Below, one piece after another: positions 14,583-21,267 of a stretch of DNA of 25,553 bases. This DNA is from a virus. The stretch covers positions 1-25,553 of the IMG/VR virus record IMGVR_UViG_3300006119_001263; one strand, written 5' to 3'. Positions within the stretch are counted from its first letter, which is position 1, and the number at the start of each line of letters is the position of its first letter. The notes below the pieces were generated by a model. It ran no database searches, was not told the DNA's origin, and saw only the letters and a list, made by a program, of their open reading frames with translations. The translations under genes were made by a program, and so were the position numbers.

Positions 14583-16211
14583 GTGTTAAGTAAATACCTT
14601 TCAAGATTCCCGGACGGATACAATCCGAGCAAACAGCAAATTGAGTTAATTAAACGTGCTGAAGATGCTTTTGCTCAGGGCTACAAGTACGTCATATGCA
14701 GTGCTCCTACCGGTTCAGGTAAGAGCTTTTTATCCAAAACAATGGGTAATGTGGCTACAGGATGTACTGCTGAGTTTAAAAACTTAATTAACACATACGA
14801 AGCATTTAAACAGGACTATGTTGGCAACTATACTAAAGAGATTGATTGTATGAAGGAGCCCCCTTTTGGGGCATTTGCTTTAACTATTACAAAGTCTTTA
14901 CAAGATCAGTATCAAAAGCTATTTGAAGAGACTCCTTTACTTAAAGGTAAAAACAATTATCAGTGTGCAGTGGATGTGAATGTGGATGTAGAAAATGCAC
15001 CTTGTATGATAACTCCAAAGATGAAAGAAGGGTGCTGGAGTAAGAATTTATGTCCTTATTATAATGCTCGTAATATTGCATTAACAAGCAATTTTGCAGT
15101 ACTAAACTATAAAATGTTTTTAGCATTGCCCGGGCACGTTAAACGTAAAAACTTTATAGTATGTGATGAAGCTTCAGAACTGGAAGATGAATTAGTAAAA
15201 CAGTTTTCAGTTTTTATTGACCCAGATAGATTAAAACTATACGGTGTGAAAGTACCTTACCTCTATAATACTGAACCTGAAAATGTACACCGCTGGCATA
15301 ACTGTGTAATGGTTGCTGTGAGTGAACAAATTGAGGCATTAACTGATAGGTTTAATAGTAAAACAGCTTCGTTGAATATAAACGAAAGAATAAAATTAAA
15401 TTGGCTTAAAAACTTACACCGTACTCTTATCTTAATTGATGAAACGTGGGGTAGTTGTGAGTATATATGTCAAAGAGAAAATAAAACAGTACGTTTAACA
15501 CCTCTTAGAGTTAATACGCTTTCAAAGTATATTTTTGATTATGCTGAAAATGTACTATTAATGTCAGCCACAATTATTGACCATAAAAATTATGCAAAGT
15601 CTTTAGGCATTAAAGAATACAAGTACATTGAGGTAGATAGTACTTTTGATGCAAAGAAAGCTCCTATATACGTTTCCGTTACTAATAAGCTTAACCAGGG
15701 TAACATAAAAAGGCTTATGCCTAAGTTACTAAGTCAGATTGAGAGTATATGCGAAGATCATAAAAATGATAAAGGTCTAATACATACGCATACCATGGAA
15801 ATTACTAAGGAGCTTCAAAGGAATCTCAAAGGTAAGAGGTTCTTATACAGAGATGGAGAGTTAAAGAATGAACTTATTCTCGACAATCATTTCAAGTCAA
15901 AGGAAGCCACTGTTATTGTTAGCCCCTCTATGACCTTTGGTGTAGACCTGAGAGATGATTATGCAAGGTTTCAGATTATAGTGAAAGCAGCATATCTACC
16001 TTTAGGAGACATAAGAATACAACGTTTAGCTAAAGAAGACCCTACCTGGTATACTAATAAGATGCTTTGTAATTTAGTACAGGCCTGTGGTAGAGGTATT
16101 AGAAGTAAAGAAGATTATTGCGTTACTTATATACTTGATGCTAATGTGTATGAAGAGGTAGTTAAACATAAAAACAAACTCCCAAAGTACTTTATAGATA
16201 GGTTTGTTTAA
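14583..16211 (+). CDS. XPD/DinG-type Fe-S superfamily 2 helicase
   Basis: A 542-residue helicase starting on GTG. Walker A is APTGSGKS (41-48), motif II is VCDEASEL (193-200; DEAS instead of DEAH), motif III is LLMSATII (325-332), motifs V-VI are VIVSPSMTFGVDLRDD (444-459) and QACGRGIRSKEDY (500-512). Between motifs I and II are four cysteines (128, 141, 151, 157; the last in NLCPYYNAR), spaced like the [4Fe-4S] cluster of XPD/DinG helicases that unwind 5'-3'. LTITKSLQDQY (100-110) is motif Ia. It would act in replication or recombination-linked unwinding or removal of RNA:DNA hybrids. Its 542 residues are fewer than E. coli DinG (about 716), as in marine T4-like relatives. It has an extra loop between motifs I and Ia. 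Confidence 0.8.
   Translation: MLSKYLSRFPDGYNPSKQQIELIKRAEDAFAQGYKYVICSAPTGSGKSFLSKTMGNVATGCTAEFKNLINTYEAFKQDYVGNYTKEIDCMKEPPFGAFALTITKSLQDQYQKLFEETPLLKGKNNYQCAVDVNVDVENAPCMITPKMKEGCWSKNLCPYYNARNIALTSNFAVLNYKMFLALPGHVKRKNFIVCDEASELEDELVKQFSVFIDPDRLKLYGVKVPYLYNTEPENVHRWHNCVMVAVSEQIEALTDRFNSKTASLNINERIKLNWLKNLHRTLILIDETWGSCEYICQRENKTVRLTPLRVNTLSKYIFDYAENVLLMSATIIDHKNYAKSLGIKEYKYIEVDSTFDAKKAPIYVSVTNKLNQGNIKRLMPKLLSQIESICEDHKNDKGLIHTHTMEITKELQRNLKGKRFLYRDGELKNELILDNHFKSKEATVIVSPSMTFGVDLRDDYARFQIIVKAAYLPLGDIRIQRLAKEDPTWYTNKMLCNLVQACGRGIRSKEDYCVTYILDANVYEEVVKHKNKLPKYFIDRFV
14858..14872 (+). repeat. GC-only inverted repeat inside the helicase gene
   Basis: GCCCC at 14858-14862 pairs with GGGGC at 14868-14872 around a CTTTT loop. 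It is the most GC-rich point I see in the window and falls in the region between helicase motifs I and Ia (coding KEPPFGA). It could slow ribosomes or polymerase, or mark an inserted segment. Confidence 0.4.
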
Positions 16212-16218
16212 ATATAAT
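16207..16218 (+). promoter_or_regulatory. Candidate late/AT-box promoter of the lysozyme gene
   Basis: TTTAAATA at 16207-16214 matches 7 of 8 bases of the T4 late box TATAAATA, and TATAAT overlaps it at 16213-16218. The ATG is at 16223. The box overlaps the stop codon of the helicase gene. Confidence 0.35.
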
Positions 16219-16222
16219 AGTA

Positions 16223-16822
16223 ATGACGTTTAAAGAGCATTTTAATAAAACCCAAATTCAAGAAGAAGGAATTGGTAACTTTTTAAAAGGAGCAGCTTTA
16301 TCAGCTGGGTTAGCATTAGGTGCACCTGCAGTAGGGCACGCTCAAGTAACATCAAATATGCTATTTCCTCAAATTGTCAAACACGAAAAGTTAACACACC
16401 ATGTATATAGAGACACAAAAAATCACCCTACGGTTGGTATCGGTGTTAATTTAGATGACGTAAACAATAGAAAGACTTTAGCTAAAATGGGCGTTGATGT
16501 GAATGCTTTAGTTAAAGGTAAAATAGATTTAAACGATAACCAAATAAAACAATTGTACGAAATTAACTTTAATAGAGCTCTTGCTGATGCTGAGAAGTTT
16601 TTACCTAATTTAGGTAGTTTACCTCTAAACGTACAAAAAGCAATTATTGATATGTCGTTTAATTTAGGGTATAATAAATTATCCCAGTTTAAAGCATTGA
16701 AAGATGCTTTATTGAAAAACGATTTTGAGTTAGCTTCAAAAGAAATGTTAAACAGTCTTTGGGCTAGACAAGTAAAAGGTAGAGCAGTTGAACTAGCCAA
16801 TATGGTTAGAACTTCTTCTTAA
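16223..16822 (+). CDS. T4-type lysozyme (GH24) with long N-terminal presequence
   Basis: A 199-residue protein whose residues 50-195 are a GH24 muramidase. E55 (KHEKL), D64 (YRDTK) and T70 (HPTVGIG) have exactly the spacing of T4 lysozyme E11/D20/T26. ALADAEKFLPN, IIDMSFNLGY and the terminal GRAVELANMV also match. It would cleave peptidoglycan for lysis or entry. The first 40 residues are extra: MTFKEHFNKTQIQEE resembles a capsid-targeting sequence with a possible gp21-type cleavage after IQE or EE. Then comes a Gly/Ala/Leu hydrophobic stretch (about 19-38) ending in GHA-Q, which could be a signal peptide. It converges on the minus-strand head genes, overlapping tail to tail by 17 bases. Confidence 0.85.
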   Translation: MTFKEHFNKTQIQEEGIGNFLKGAALSAGLALGAPAVGHAQVTSNMLFPQIVKHEKLTHHVYRDTKNHPTVGIGVNLDDVNNRKTLAKMGVDVNALVKGKIDLNDNQIKQLYEINFNRALADAEKFLPNLGSLPLNVQKAIIDMSFNLGYNKLSQFKALKDALLKNDFELASKEMLNSLWARQVKGRAVELANMVRTSS

Positions 16823-16976
16823 GACGATTCTTTTTTAATTTAATTCTATCTTTAGGTAGTTTAAAAATTGCAGCTTTAGGTGGTTGTATACTATAAGCAC
16901 CGCCAACTTGATTCTTAGGAGAGTTCAAATTAAAGTTCTGTGCACCTACAGATGCATTCGTATGCCTGGTAGGCAT
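16806..16976 (-). CDS. Small basic protein, or C-terminal part of a frameshifted head protein
   Basis: On the minus strand this frame stays open from just upstream of the poly-A run (about 17033) to the stop at 16806-16808. The first in-frame ATG is at 16976 and gives 56 residues beginning MPTRHTNASVGAQNFNLNSP and ending in a lysine/arginine tail (LKKNRLKKKF). The 12 codons upstream of the ATG (VTEARVAPYDNR) also look like coding sequence, but no start codon lies before them. They would be joined to the preceding 64-residue protein by a -1 shift at A AAA AAG (17012-17018). The stop is inside the lysozyme gene (convergent overlap). Function not recognised; its basic composition fits a DNA-binding or internal head protein. 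Confidence 0.5.
   Translation of the reverse strand: MPTRHTNASVGAQNFNLNSPKNQVGGAYSIQPPKAAIFKLPKDRIKLKKNRLKKKF
16962..16976 (-). repeat. Short perfect inverted repeat downstream of the slippery run
   Basis: On the minus strand ATGCCT, ACC, AGGCAT: a six-base stem with a three-base loop, containing the only candidate ATG of the downstream frame. It starts about 35 bases after the A AAA AAG heptamer, farther than the usual 5-9 base spacer of frameshift stimulators. Confidence 0.45.
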
Positions 16977-17008
16977 TCTATTATCGTATGGTGCAACTCT
17001 AGCTTCAG

Positions 17009-17203
17009 TTACTTTTTTTTTGGCTTTTTGCTTTCAATCTTCTGAGCTTTTTCTTTGCTCATTTTAACAGCTACTTTTTTACCGCCAACCATTGTGGTCT
17101 TTTCACCAGCCATAGCAGCTTTAGCTACTTTATCAACAAATTCGTTACCGTCTTCATCTTTTTTTTCTGATAGGTATGTGTTTACTAGTTGGTCAAATTT
17201 CAT
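17009..17203 (-). CDS. Small lysine-rich protein with internal-head-protein-like N-terminus
   Basis: A 64-residue protein. MKFDQLVNTYLSEKKDEDG resembles the capsid-targeting N-terminus of T4 internal proteins (T4 IPIII starts MKTYQEFIAEA), with a possible protease cut after YLSE. The rest is lysine-rich (VGGKKVAVKMSKEKAQKIES, then KKPKKK), as expected for a DNA-associated packaged protein. Its last codons are CCA AAA AAA AAG TAA: an in-phase A AAA AAG directly before the stop. A -1 slip there would continue for 68 codons (17012 to 16806) and give a 132-residue product. The gene starts one base after the stop of the upstream minus-strand gene (TAATATG). Confidence 0.7.
   Translation of the reverse strand: MKFDQLVNTYLSEKKDEDGNEFVDKVAKAAMAGEKTTMVGGKKVAVKMSKEKAQKIESKKPKKK
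17012..17018 (-). promoter_or_regulatory. Candidate -1 frameshift slippery heptamer A AAA AAG
   Basis: In the zero frame of the 64-residue gene the heptamer is in phase and is followed at once by TAA. It lies in a run of nine A. Slipping back one base reads GTA ACT GAA GCT and enters an open frame. A AAA AAG is the slippery sequence used in E. coli dnaX. The alternative is a simple one-base change in a homopolymer, real or from sequencing. Confidence 0.4.
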
Positions 17204-17204
17204 A

Positions 17205-17426
17205 TTATTTCTTCTTTTTAATATTTAATGCAAAGTTAGCGCGTTTCTTTTCAAGAGCAGTACCATGTGCTTTTAAACCTTTTAACTCACTAGTTGTCAT
17301 TTTCTGGCCCTTTTTCTTATGCTCCTGTTTTCTAAGAGCACCTTTTTTGATACCCTTTACAGCTTTTTTAACCCAATTTTTCTTGGCTTCTGTCAATATT
17401 TCTTCAACTAGTAGATTGAACTTCAT
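17205..17426 (-). CDS. Small lysine-rich protein with capsid-targeting-like N-terminus
   Basis: I start at the ATG at 17426, five bases after a T4-late-type box; a longer frame beginning at 17462 would run through that promoter. The 73-residue protein opens MKFNLLVEEILTEAKKNWVK, with the same MKFxxLVxxxLxE pattern as its downstream neighbour, and a plausible gp21-type cleavage after ILTE. The remainder is about one-third lysine (RKQEHKKKGQK, KKRANFALNIKKKK). Composition and N-terminus point to an internal head protein packaged with DNA, possibly injected on infection. No enzymatic motif. Confidence 0.7.
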   Translation of the reverse strand: MKFNLLVEEILTEAKKNWVKKAVKGIKKGALRKQEHKKKGQKMTTSELKGLKAHGTALEKKRANFALNIKKKK

Positions 17427-17443
17427 GTTATTATTTATATAAT
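17416..17443 (+). promoter_or_regulatory. Candidate sigma70-like promoter
   Basis: TTGAAC at 17416-17421, 16 bases, TATAAT at 17438-17443, then the ATG six bases further on at 17450. It is one half of a divergent pair with the late box on the other strand. Confidence 0.5.
17432..17439 (-). promoter_or_regulatory. T4-late-type promoter TATAAATA
   Basis: On the minus strand TATAAATA is identical to the T4 late consensus, five bases before the ATG at 17426. It overlaps the forward TATAAT at 17438-17443, so a late minus-strand and a forward promoter share the same few bases. Confidence 0.6.
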
Positions 17444-17449
17444 GAGGGT

Positions 17450-17818
17450 ATGAATAAAACAAAAAAGCTCACTTGCATCATAACAGGTAAGAGCATAGTT
17501 ATAAGCGGTGAGTATCTTCAGAAGAAGATAGAAGAGTACGGTACAGAAGAAATCTTAGATAAGATGTATGTCTGTAAAGAAGTAAAAGGTTTCTTAAAAA
17601 GAGGTTACAAAATTCTAGAAATTAGAAAGCTTCTTAATGTACCTGCTGATGAAGACTTGCCAGCTAAAGATATTATAGATGCATTGGAAGCAGAGTATCA
17701 AAAGACAGCAATCAAAGTAAATGATATTAGTAGCTCTGTTAGTGCGCTTACATCTTTTACCTATAATAAATCGGATGAAGATGTTGAAAAATTCATTAAC
17801 ACATTTATAATTAAGTAA
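17450..17818 (+). CDS. Conserved-looking hypothetical protein
   Basis: A 122-residue protein of unknown function. KLTCIITGKSIVISGEYLQK near the start, CKEVKGFLKRGYKILEIRKL in the middle and a helical, acidic C-terminus (DALEAEYQKTAIKVNDISSS) suggest a small alpha-helical soluble protein. Two cysteines (9 and 42) do not make a metal site. It heads a three-gene unit with its own promoter, divergent from the head genes. A nucleic-acid role is possible from the basic helix, but this is a guess. Confidence 0.65.
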   Translation: MNKTKKLTCIITGKSIVISGEYLQKKIEEYGTEEILDKMYVCKEVKGFLKRGYKILEIRKLLNVPADEDLPAKDIIDALEAEYQKTAIKVNDISSSVSALTSFTYNKSDEDVEKFINTFIIK

Positions 17819-17822
17819 CAAC

Positions 17823-18047
17823 ATGAATACAGTATACTCAATGATTAAAAAAGATGACAGTAAGTTGGCAATAGTTAATACTGCCAATGGTCAGACACGT
17901 AAATTGCTTACTGTAGATGGTATAATAACTAGCGGACCAAACATATCTGGAGAGATAGCTACCGTGCAAGTAAAGAAAGGCAACGTTGTTAAGATGTATG
18001 TTTATGATTTAAAGTCAGGTAACGTAAAAAGAATTTTCACAGTATGA
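17823..18047 (+). CDS. Hypothetical small beta-rich protein
   Basis: A 74-residue protein with repeated short strands (KLAIVNTANGQTRKLLTVDG, then ATVQVKKGNVVKMYVYDLKS), which suggests a small beta-barrel or half propeller. No family recognised. It starts four bases after the previous stop and overlaps the next gene by ATGA, so the three genes are probably cotranslated. Confidence 0.6.
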   Translation: MNTVYSMIKKDDSKLAIVNTANGQTRKLLTVDGIITSGPNISGEIATVQVKKGNVVKMYVYDLKSGNVKRIFTV

Positions 18048-18559
18048 TAGATATAGAATTAATACACGAACCAGTTTCTGAAAAAGAATTTATAACATTA
18101 CCATATAATAAGTATCCGATACTATTTTTAGGCTTTGTTATTCATAACGAATACGATAATAAAAGAATTGAGCTAAATCCAAAATATAACCCTCAAAGTT
18201 TTTTTCATATCACTAAAGCAGGTCCTCATTTGCAGGTACTTCCTTTAAAAGGGGTGTTACTAAAACCTAACGCTAGTATGGTGAAGGTTATTAATGCTAT
18301 TGTTAATCAAGAGAAAACCGGTAATATAGGATTAGTAACTTATGAGAATTTAATTTCGCAATATAACCTTTCGTGTAAGAATACGTATAAACATTTTCAG
18401 AAAGGTGTATATCCTATAGATTTTAACAATCTAAAAAGTATATGCGATGATAGTTTTAACGAAGATAAAAAAATATTCCAGCACTTATTGAACTTAAAAG
18501 AGGATGTCTTTGATTTCCAAAAATTTGCCTCTTTGAAATTGTTTATACTTTCTGTATAG
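18044..18559 (+). CDS. Hypothetical protein
   Basis: A 171-residue protein that I do not recognise. It has a beta-like N-terminal half (YPILFLGFVIHNEYDNKRIE, then HLQVLPLKGVLLKPNASMVK). A helical C-terminal half follows, with NAIVNQEKTGNIGLVTYENL and then QYNLSCKNTYKHFQKGVYPI, which could be a helix-turn-helix-like segment, though I cannot confirm it. It ends 34 bases before nrdB. Confidence 0.55.
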   Translation: MIDIELIHEPVSEKEFITLPYNKYPILFLGFVIHNEYDNKRIELNPKYNPQSFFHITKAGPHLQVLPLKGVLLKPNASMVKVINAIVNQEKTGNIGLVTYENLISQYNLSCKNTYKHFQKGVYPIDFNNLKSICDDSFNEDKKIFQHLLNLKEDVFDFQKFASLKLFILSV

Positions 18560-18593
18560 GCTTTTCGGTTTACCATTAAATAATTTTCCAACT

Positions 18594-19565
18594 ATGATTT
18601 TTAACGAACAGATTTCCCGCAAACCAAATCACTATCCATGGACAGAAGATTTTATTGAATCCATGCATAATGGATTCTGGACTGACAAGGAGTTCAGTTT
18701 TAAATCAGATGTGCAGCAATTCAAAGTTAAGCTAACAGATCAAGAAAGAGAAATTATTATCCGTACTCTCTCTGCTATTGGTCAAATAGAAGTTGCTGTG
18801 AAAACATTTTGGGCAAAATTAGGAGAAAATTTACCCCATCCTTCGTTGCAAGATTTGGGCTACGTTATGGCTAACACAGAAGTTATTCATAACAATGCTT
18901 ACGAAAGATTGCTTACAGTTTTAGGCCTTGAAGAAGTATTTGAAGAGAATTTAAAGCTTGAATGGATACAAGGCAGAGTAAAGTATCTTAAAAAGTACAC
19001 ACATCGTTTTTACAAAGAACATAAAAAGCAATACCTATATGCTATTATTCTCTTCACTTTATTTGTAGAAAACGTTTCATTAATGAGCCAGTTTTATATT
19101 ATTAACTGGTTTGCACGTAATAAAAACGTACTTAAAGACACTGACCAACAAGTTAAGTATACTCGCAACGAAGAGAACATACATGCTTTAGTTGGTATAA
19201 AAATTATCAATACCATTAGAGAAGAATATCCAGAACTTTTTGATGACGAGCTTACAGAAAGAATACTCTCTGAAGCCAAAGAAGCATACGAAAGTGAAGC
19301 TAAAATTATTGATTGGATGGTTAACGGTATCAAGGAAGATGGTTTATCAGCAGCTCACTTAAAAGAAGTAATAAAAGACCGTATAAATGAATCTCTCAAA
19401 AGTATTAACTTACCTACCGTATTTGAAACAGATGAAAAGTTACTTAAAGACACTGCATGGTTTAATGAAGAGTTGTTAGGCAATAATATGACCGACTTTT
19501 TTCATTCCCGTCCCGTTGAATATTCAAAGAAATCTCAAAGTTTCTCGGAAGACGATCTGTTTTAA
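18594..19565 (+). CDS. nrdB: Class Ia-type ribonucleotide reductase beta subunit
   Basis: A 323-residue R2 subunit. The di-iron/tyrosyl site is readable: TEVIHNNAYE has the E-x-x-H and the Tyr four residues later, FVENVSLMSQF has the third Glu, and TRNEENIHALVG has the E-x-x-H of the second half. In place of the usual first Asp the sequence has IGQIEVAVKTFW, so a Glu is the likely ligand, as in other phage R2 proteins of this subgroup. The C-terminal tail (SFSEDDLF) would dock to NrdA. It makes the radical for deoxynucleotide synthesis. nrdA follows 26 bases later; the order nrdB-nrdA is inverted relative to E. coli. Confidence 0.95.
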   Translation: MIFNEQISRKPNHYPWTEDFIESMHNGFWTDKEFSFKSDVQQFKVKLTDQEREIIIRTLSAIGQIEVAVKTFWAKLGENLPHPSLQDLGYVMANTEVIHNNAYERLLTVLGLEEVFEENLKLEWIQGRVKYLKKYTHRFYKEHKKQYLYAIILFTLFVENVSLMSQFYIINWFARNKNVLKDTDQQVKYTRNEENIHALVGIKIINTIREEYPELFDDELTERILSEAKEAYESEAKIIDWMVNGIKEDGLSAAHLKEVIKDRINESLKSINLPTVFETDEKLLKDTAWFNEELLGNNMTDFFHSRPVEYSKKSQSFSEDDLF

Positions 19566-19590
19566 TCTAACCTCTATATTATAATATAAT
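19557..19590 (+). promoter_or_regulatory. Candidate promoter before nrdA
   Basis: Two overlapping TATAAT boxes (19580-19585 and 19585-19590) lie just before the ATG at 19592; the first is six bases away. The -35 (CTGTTT at 19557-19562) is weak. nrdA could therefore be transcribed on its own as well as with nrdB. Confidence 0.35.
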
Positions 19591-19591
19591 T

Positions 19592-21244
19592 ATGTCAAAC
19601 AAAGATATCTATTGGCTAAATAATGACTCACGTAAATTTCTTGCAAGAGGTTACCTATTAGAAAACGAAACCGCTGAACAGCGTATTAGAGATATTGCTG
19701 AAAAAGCAGAATACTATCTCAACTTGCCTGGATTTGCAGATAAGTTTGAAGGTTATATGCATAAAGGTTTTTATTCTTTAGCATCTCCTATTTGGGCTAA
19801 CTTTGGCCGTAAGCGTGGTTTGCCAATATCTTGTTTCGGTTCTTATGTTGATGACGACATGGACGCTATTCTATACAAAATGGCAGAAGTGGGAGCAATG
19901 TCAAAATCAGGTGGTGGTACATCCGGTTACTTTGGTGCAATCAGACCGCGTGGTGCATTAATTGGTTCAGGTGGCGAATCTACCGGTGTACATCATCAGT
20001 TAACAGTATTTGAATCATTAACTGATTACATTTCACAAGGCAATGTACGTAGAGGTTCATTTGCTGCGTACCTACCAATTGACCATAAAGACATTGAAGA
20101 GTTTTTAAAGATTAGAAGTGAAGGCGATACTATTCAGAACCTTTCCATTGGCGTCTGCGTTACTGATAAGTGGTTCAAACAAATGGTTGACGGCGATAAA
20201 GAAAAACGTCGCATATGGGGATTAGTAATTAAGAAACGTTTTGAATCTGGTTACCCATATATCTTCTTTACAGATAATGCTAATAAACAAGCACCAAAAG
20301 TTTATAAAGATAAAGGTTTAAAAATACATCATAGCAATCTTTGTACAGAAATCATGTTATCTAATGGTGTTGATGAATCATTTGTATGTGATTTGTCTTC
20401 TCTAAACTTTGAAAAATGGGATGAATGGAAAGAAACTGATGCAGTAGAAACGTTAGTTTACTTCCTAGATTCAGTAATGACAGAATTCATCAATAAGACA
20501 GAAGGTATGAAATTCATGGAGCATCCAAGAAACTTTGCTATCAATCAGAGAGCTCTTGGTATTGGATCGTTAGGTTGGCATACATACCTGCAATCTAAAA
20601 TGATTGCTTTTGAATCAATGGAAGCTAAACTTTTAAATACACAAATTTGGAAGTTTGTACGTACTAAAGCAGATTTAGCATCTGAACAACTAGCTAAAGA
20701 GTACGGTGAGCCGCCATTACTTAAAGGTTATAACCGCCGTAACGTTACTACATTAGCAGTAGCACCTACAACATCTAGTTCATTTATATTGGGTCAAGCA
20801 TCACCTTCTATTGAACCTTTAAACTCTAATTACTTCACAAAAGATTTAGCTAAGGGTAAATTTACTTATAAGAACCCTTATCTTGAAAAATTATTAGAAA
20901 GTAAAAATAAGAACACAGATGCTGTTTGGAAGTCTATACTTGTAAAAGGTGGCTCAGTGCAGCATTTAGAGTTTTTATCTTCAGTAGAAAAAGACGTGTT
21001 TAAGACTTTTGGTGAGATAAGCCAGAAAGAAATAGTAATTCAGGCAGCAGCACGTCAAAAGTACATTGATCAAGGTCAATCATTAAACTTAATGATACCG
21101 CCAAATACTAAACCAAAGGATGTTAACGACTTGTTAATCTTTGCTTGGGAGAACGGTATCAAGAGTCTTTACTATCAACGTTCTGCTAACCCGGCACAAG
21201 AATTAGCACGTTCTATTTTAACATGCTATAGTTGTGAATCATAA
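19592..21244 (+). CDS. nrdA: Class I ribonucleotide reductase alpha subunit without ATP cone
   Basis: A 550-residue catalytic subunit. LPISCFGSYV has the first redox Cys and SFVCDLSSLNF its partner. HHSNLCTEIML carries the N-x-C-x-E active-site trio, where the central Cys takes the thiyl radical. LYYQRSANPAQE has the radical-chain tyrosines, and the C-terminal CYSCES supplies the swinging cysteines. Typical NrdA has about 760 residues; here the N-terminal ATP cone that senses dATP is missing, since the protein starts near the catalytic ten-stranded barrel. The enzyme should therefore escape dATP shut-off (inference from family knowledge). It reduces ribonucleoside diphosphates for phage DNA synthesis. 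Confidence 0.95.
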   Translation: MSNKDIYWLNNDSRKFLARGYLLENETAEQRIRDIAEKAEYYLNLPGFADKFEGYMHKGFYSLASPIWANFGRKRGLPISCFGSYVDDDMDAILYKMAEVGAMSKSGGGTSGYFGAIRPRGALIGSGGESTGVHHQLTVFESLTDYISQGNVRRGSFAAYLPIDHKDIEEFLKIRSEGDTIQNLSIGVCVTDKWFKQMVDGDKEKRRIWGLVIKKRFESGYPYIFFTDNANKQAPKVYKDKGLKIHHSNLCTEIMLSNGVDESFVCDLSSLNFEKWDEWKETDAVETLVYFLDSVMTEFINKTEGMKFMEHPRNFAINQRALGIGSLGWHTYLQSKMIAFESMEAKLLNTQIWKFVRTKADLASEQLAKEYGEPPLLKGYNRRNVTTLAVAPTTSSSFILGQASPSIEPLNSNYFTKDLAKGKFTYKNPYLEKLLESKNKNTDAVWKSILVKGGSVQHLEFLSSVEKDVFKTFGEISQKEIVIQAAARQKYIDQGQSLNLMIPPNTKPKDVNDLLIFAWENGIKSLYYQRSANPAQELARSILTCYSCES

Positions 21245-21258
21245 CACTTTTTTTATTA

Positions 21259-21264
21259 TATAAT
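21259..21264 (+). promoter_or_regulatory. Candidate TATAAT box before the Bfd-like gene
   Basis: TATAAT lies three bases before the GTG at 21268 in the 23-base gap after nrdA. No convincing -35 (TTGTGA at 21232-21237 is 21 bases away). Read-through from nrdA is equally likely. Confidence 0.3.
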
Positions 21265-21267
21265 ATT

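Noticed and set aside
16423-16800. Minus-strand open frame of 125 codons opposite the lysozyme
   Set aside because: The forward frame has a perfect catalytic triad; the reverse frame has no recognisable motif. The minus-strand coding that I accept ends at 16806 in a different frame.
17176-17442. Forward open frame of 88 codons rich in Phe and Leu, looking like a small membrane protein
   Set aside because: It is antisense to the lysine-rich head genes; AAA codons read as TTT (Phe) on the other strand, which creates a false hydrophobic protein.
17427-17462. Longer start (17462) for the first minus-strand head protein
   Set aside because: The 12 extra residues would be encoded across the TATAAATA promoter and the forward promoter; the ATG at 17426 gives the MKFxxLV start shared with the neighbour.
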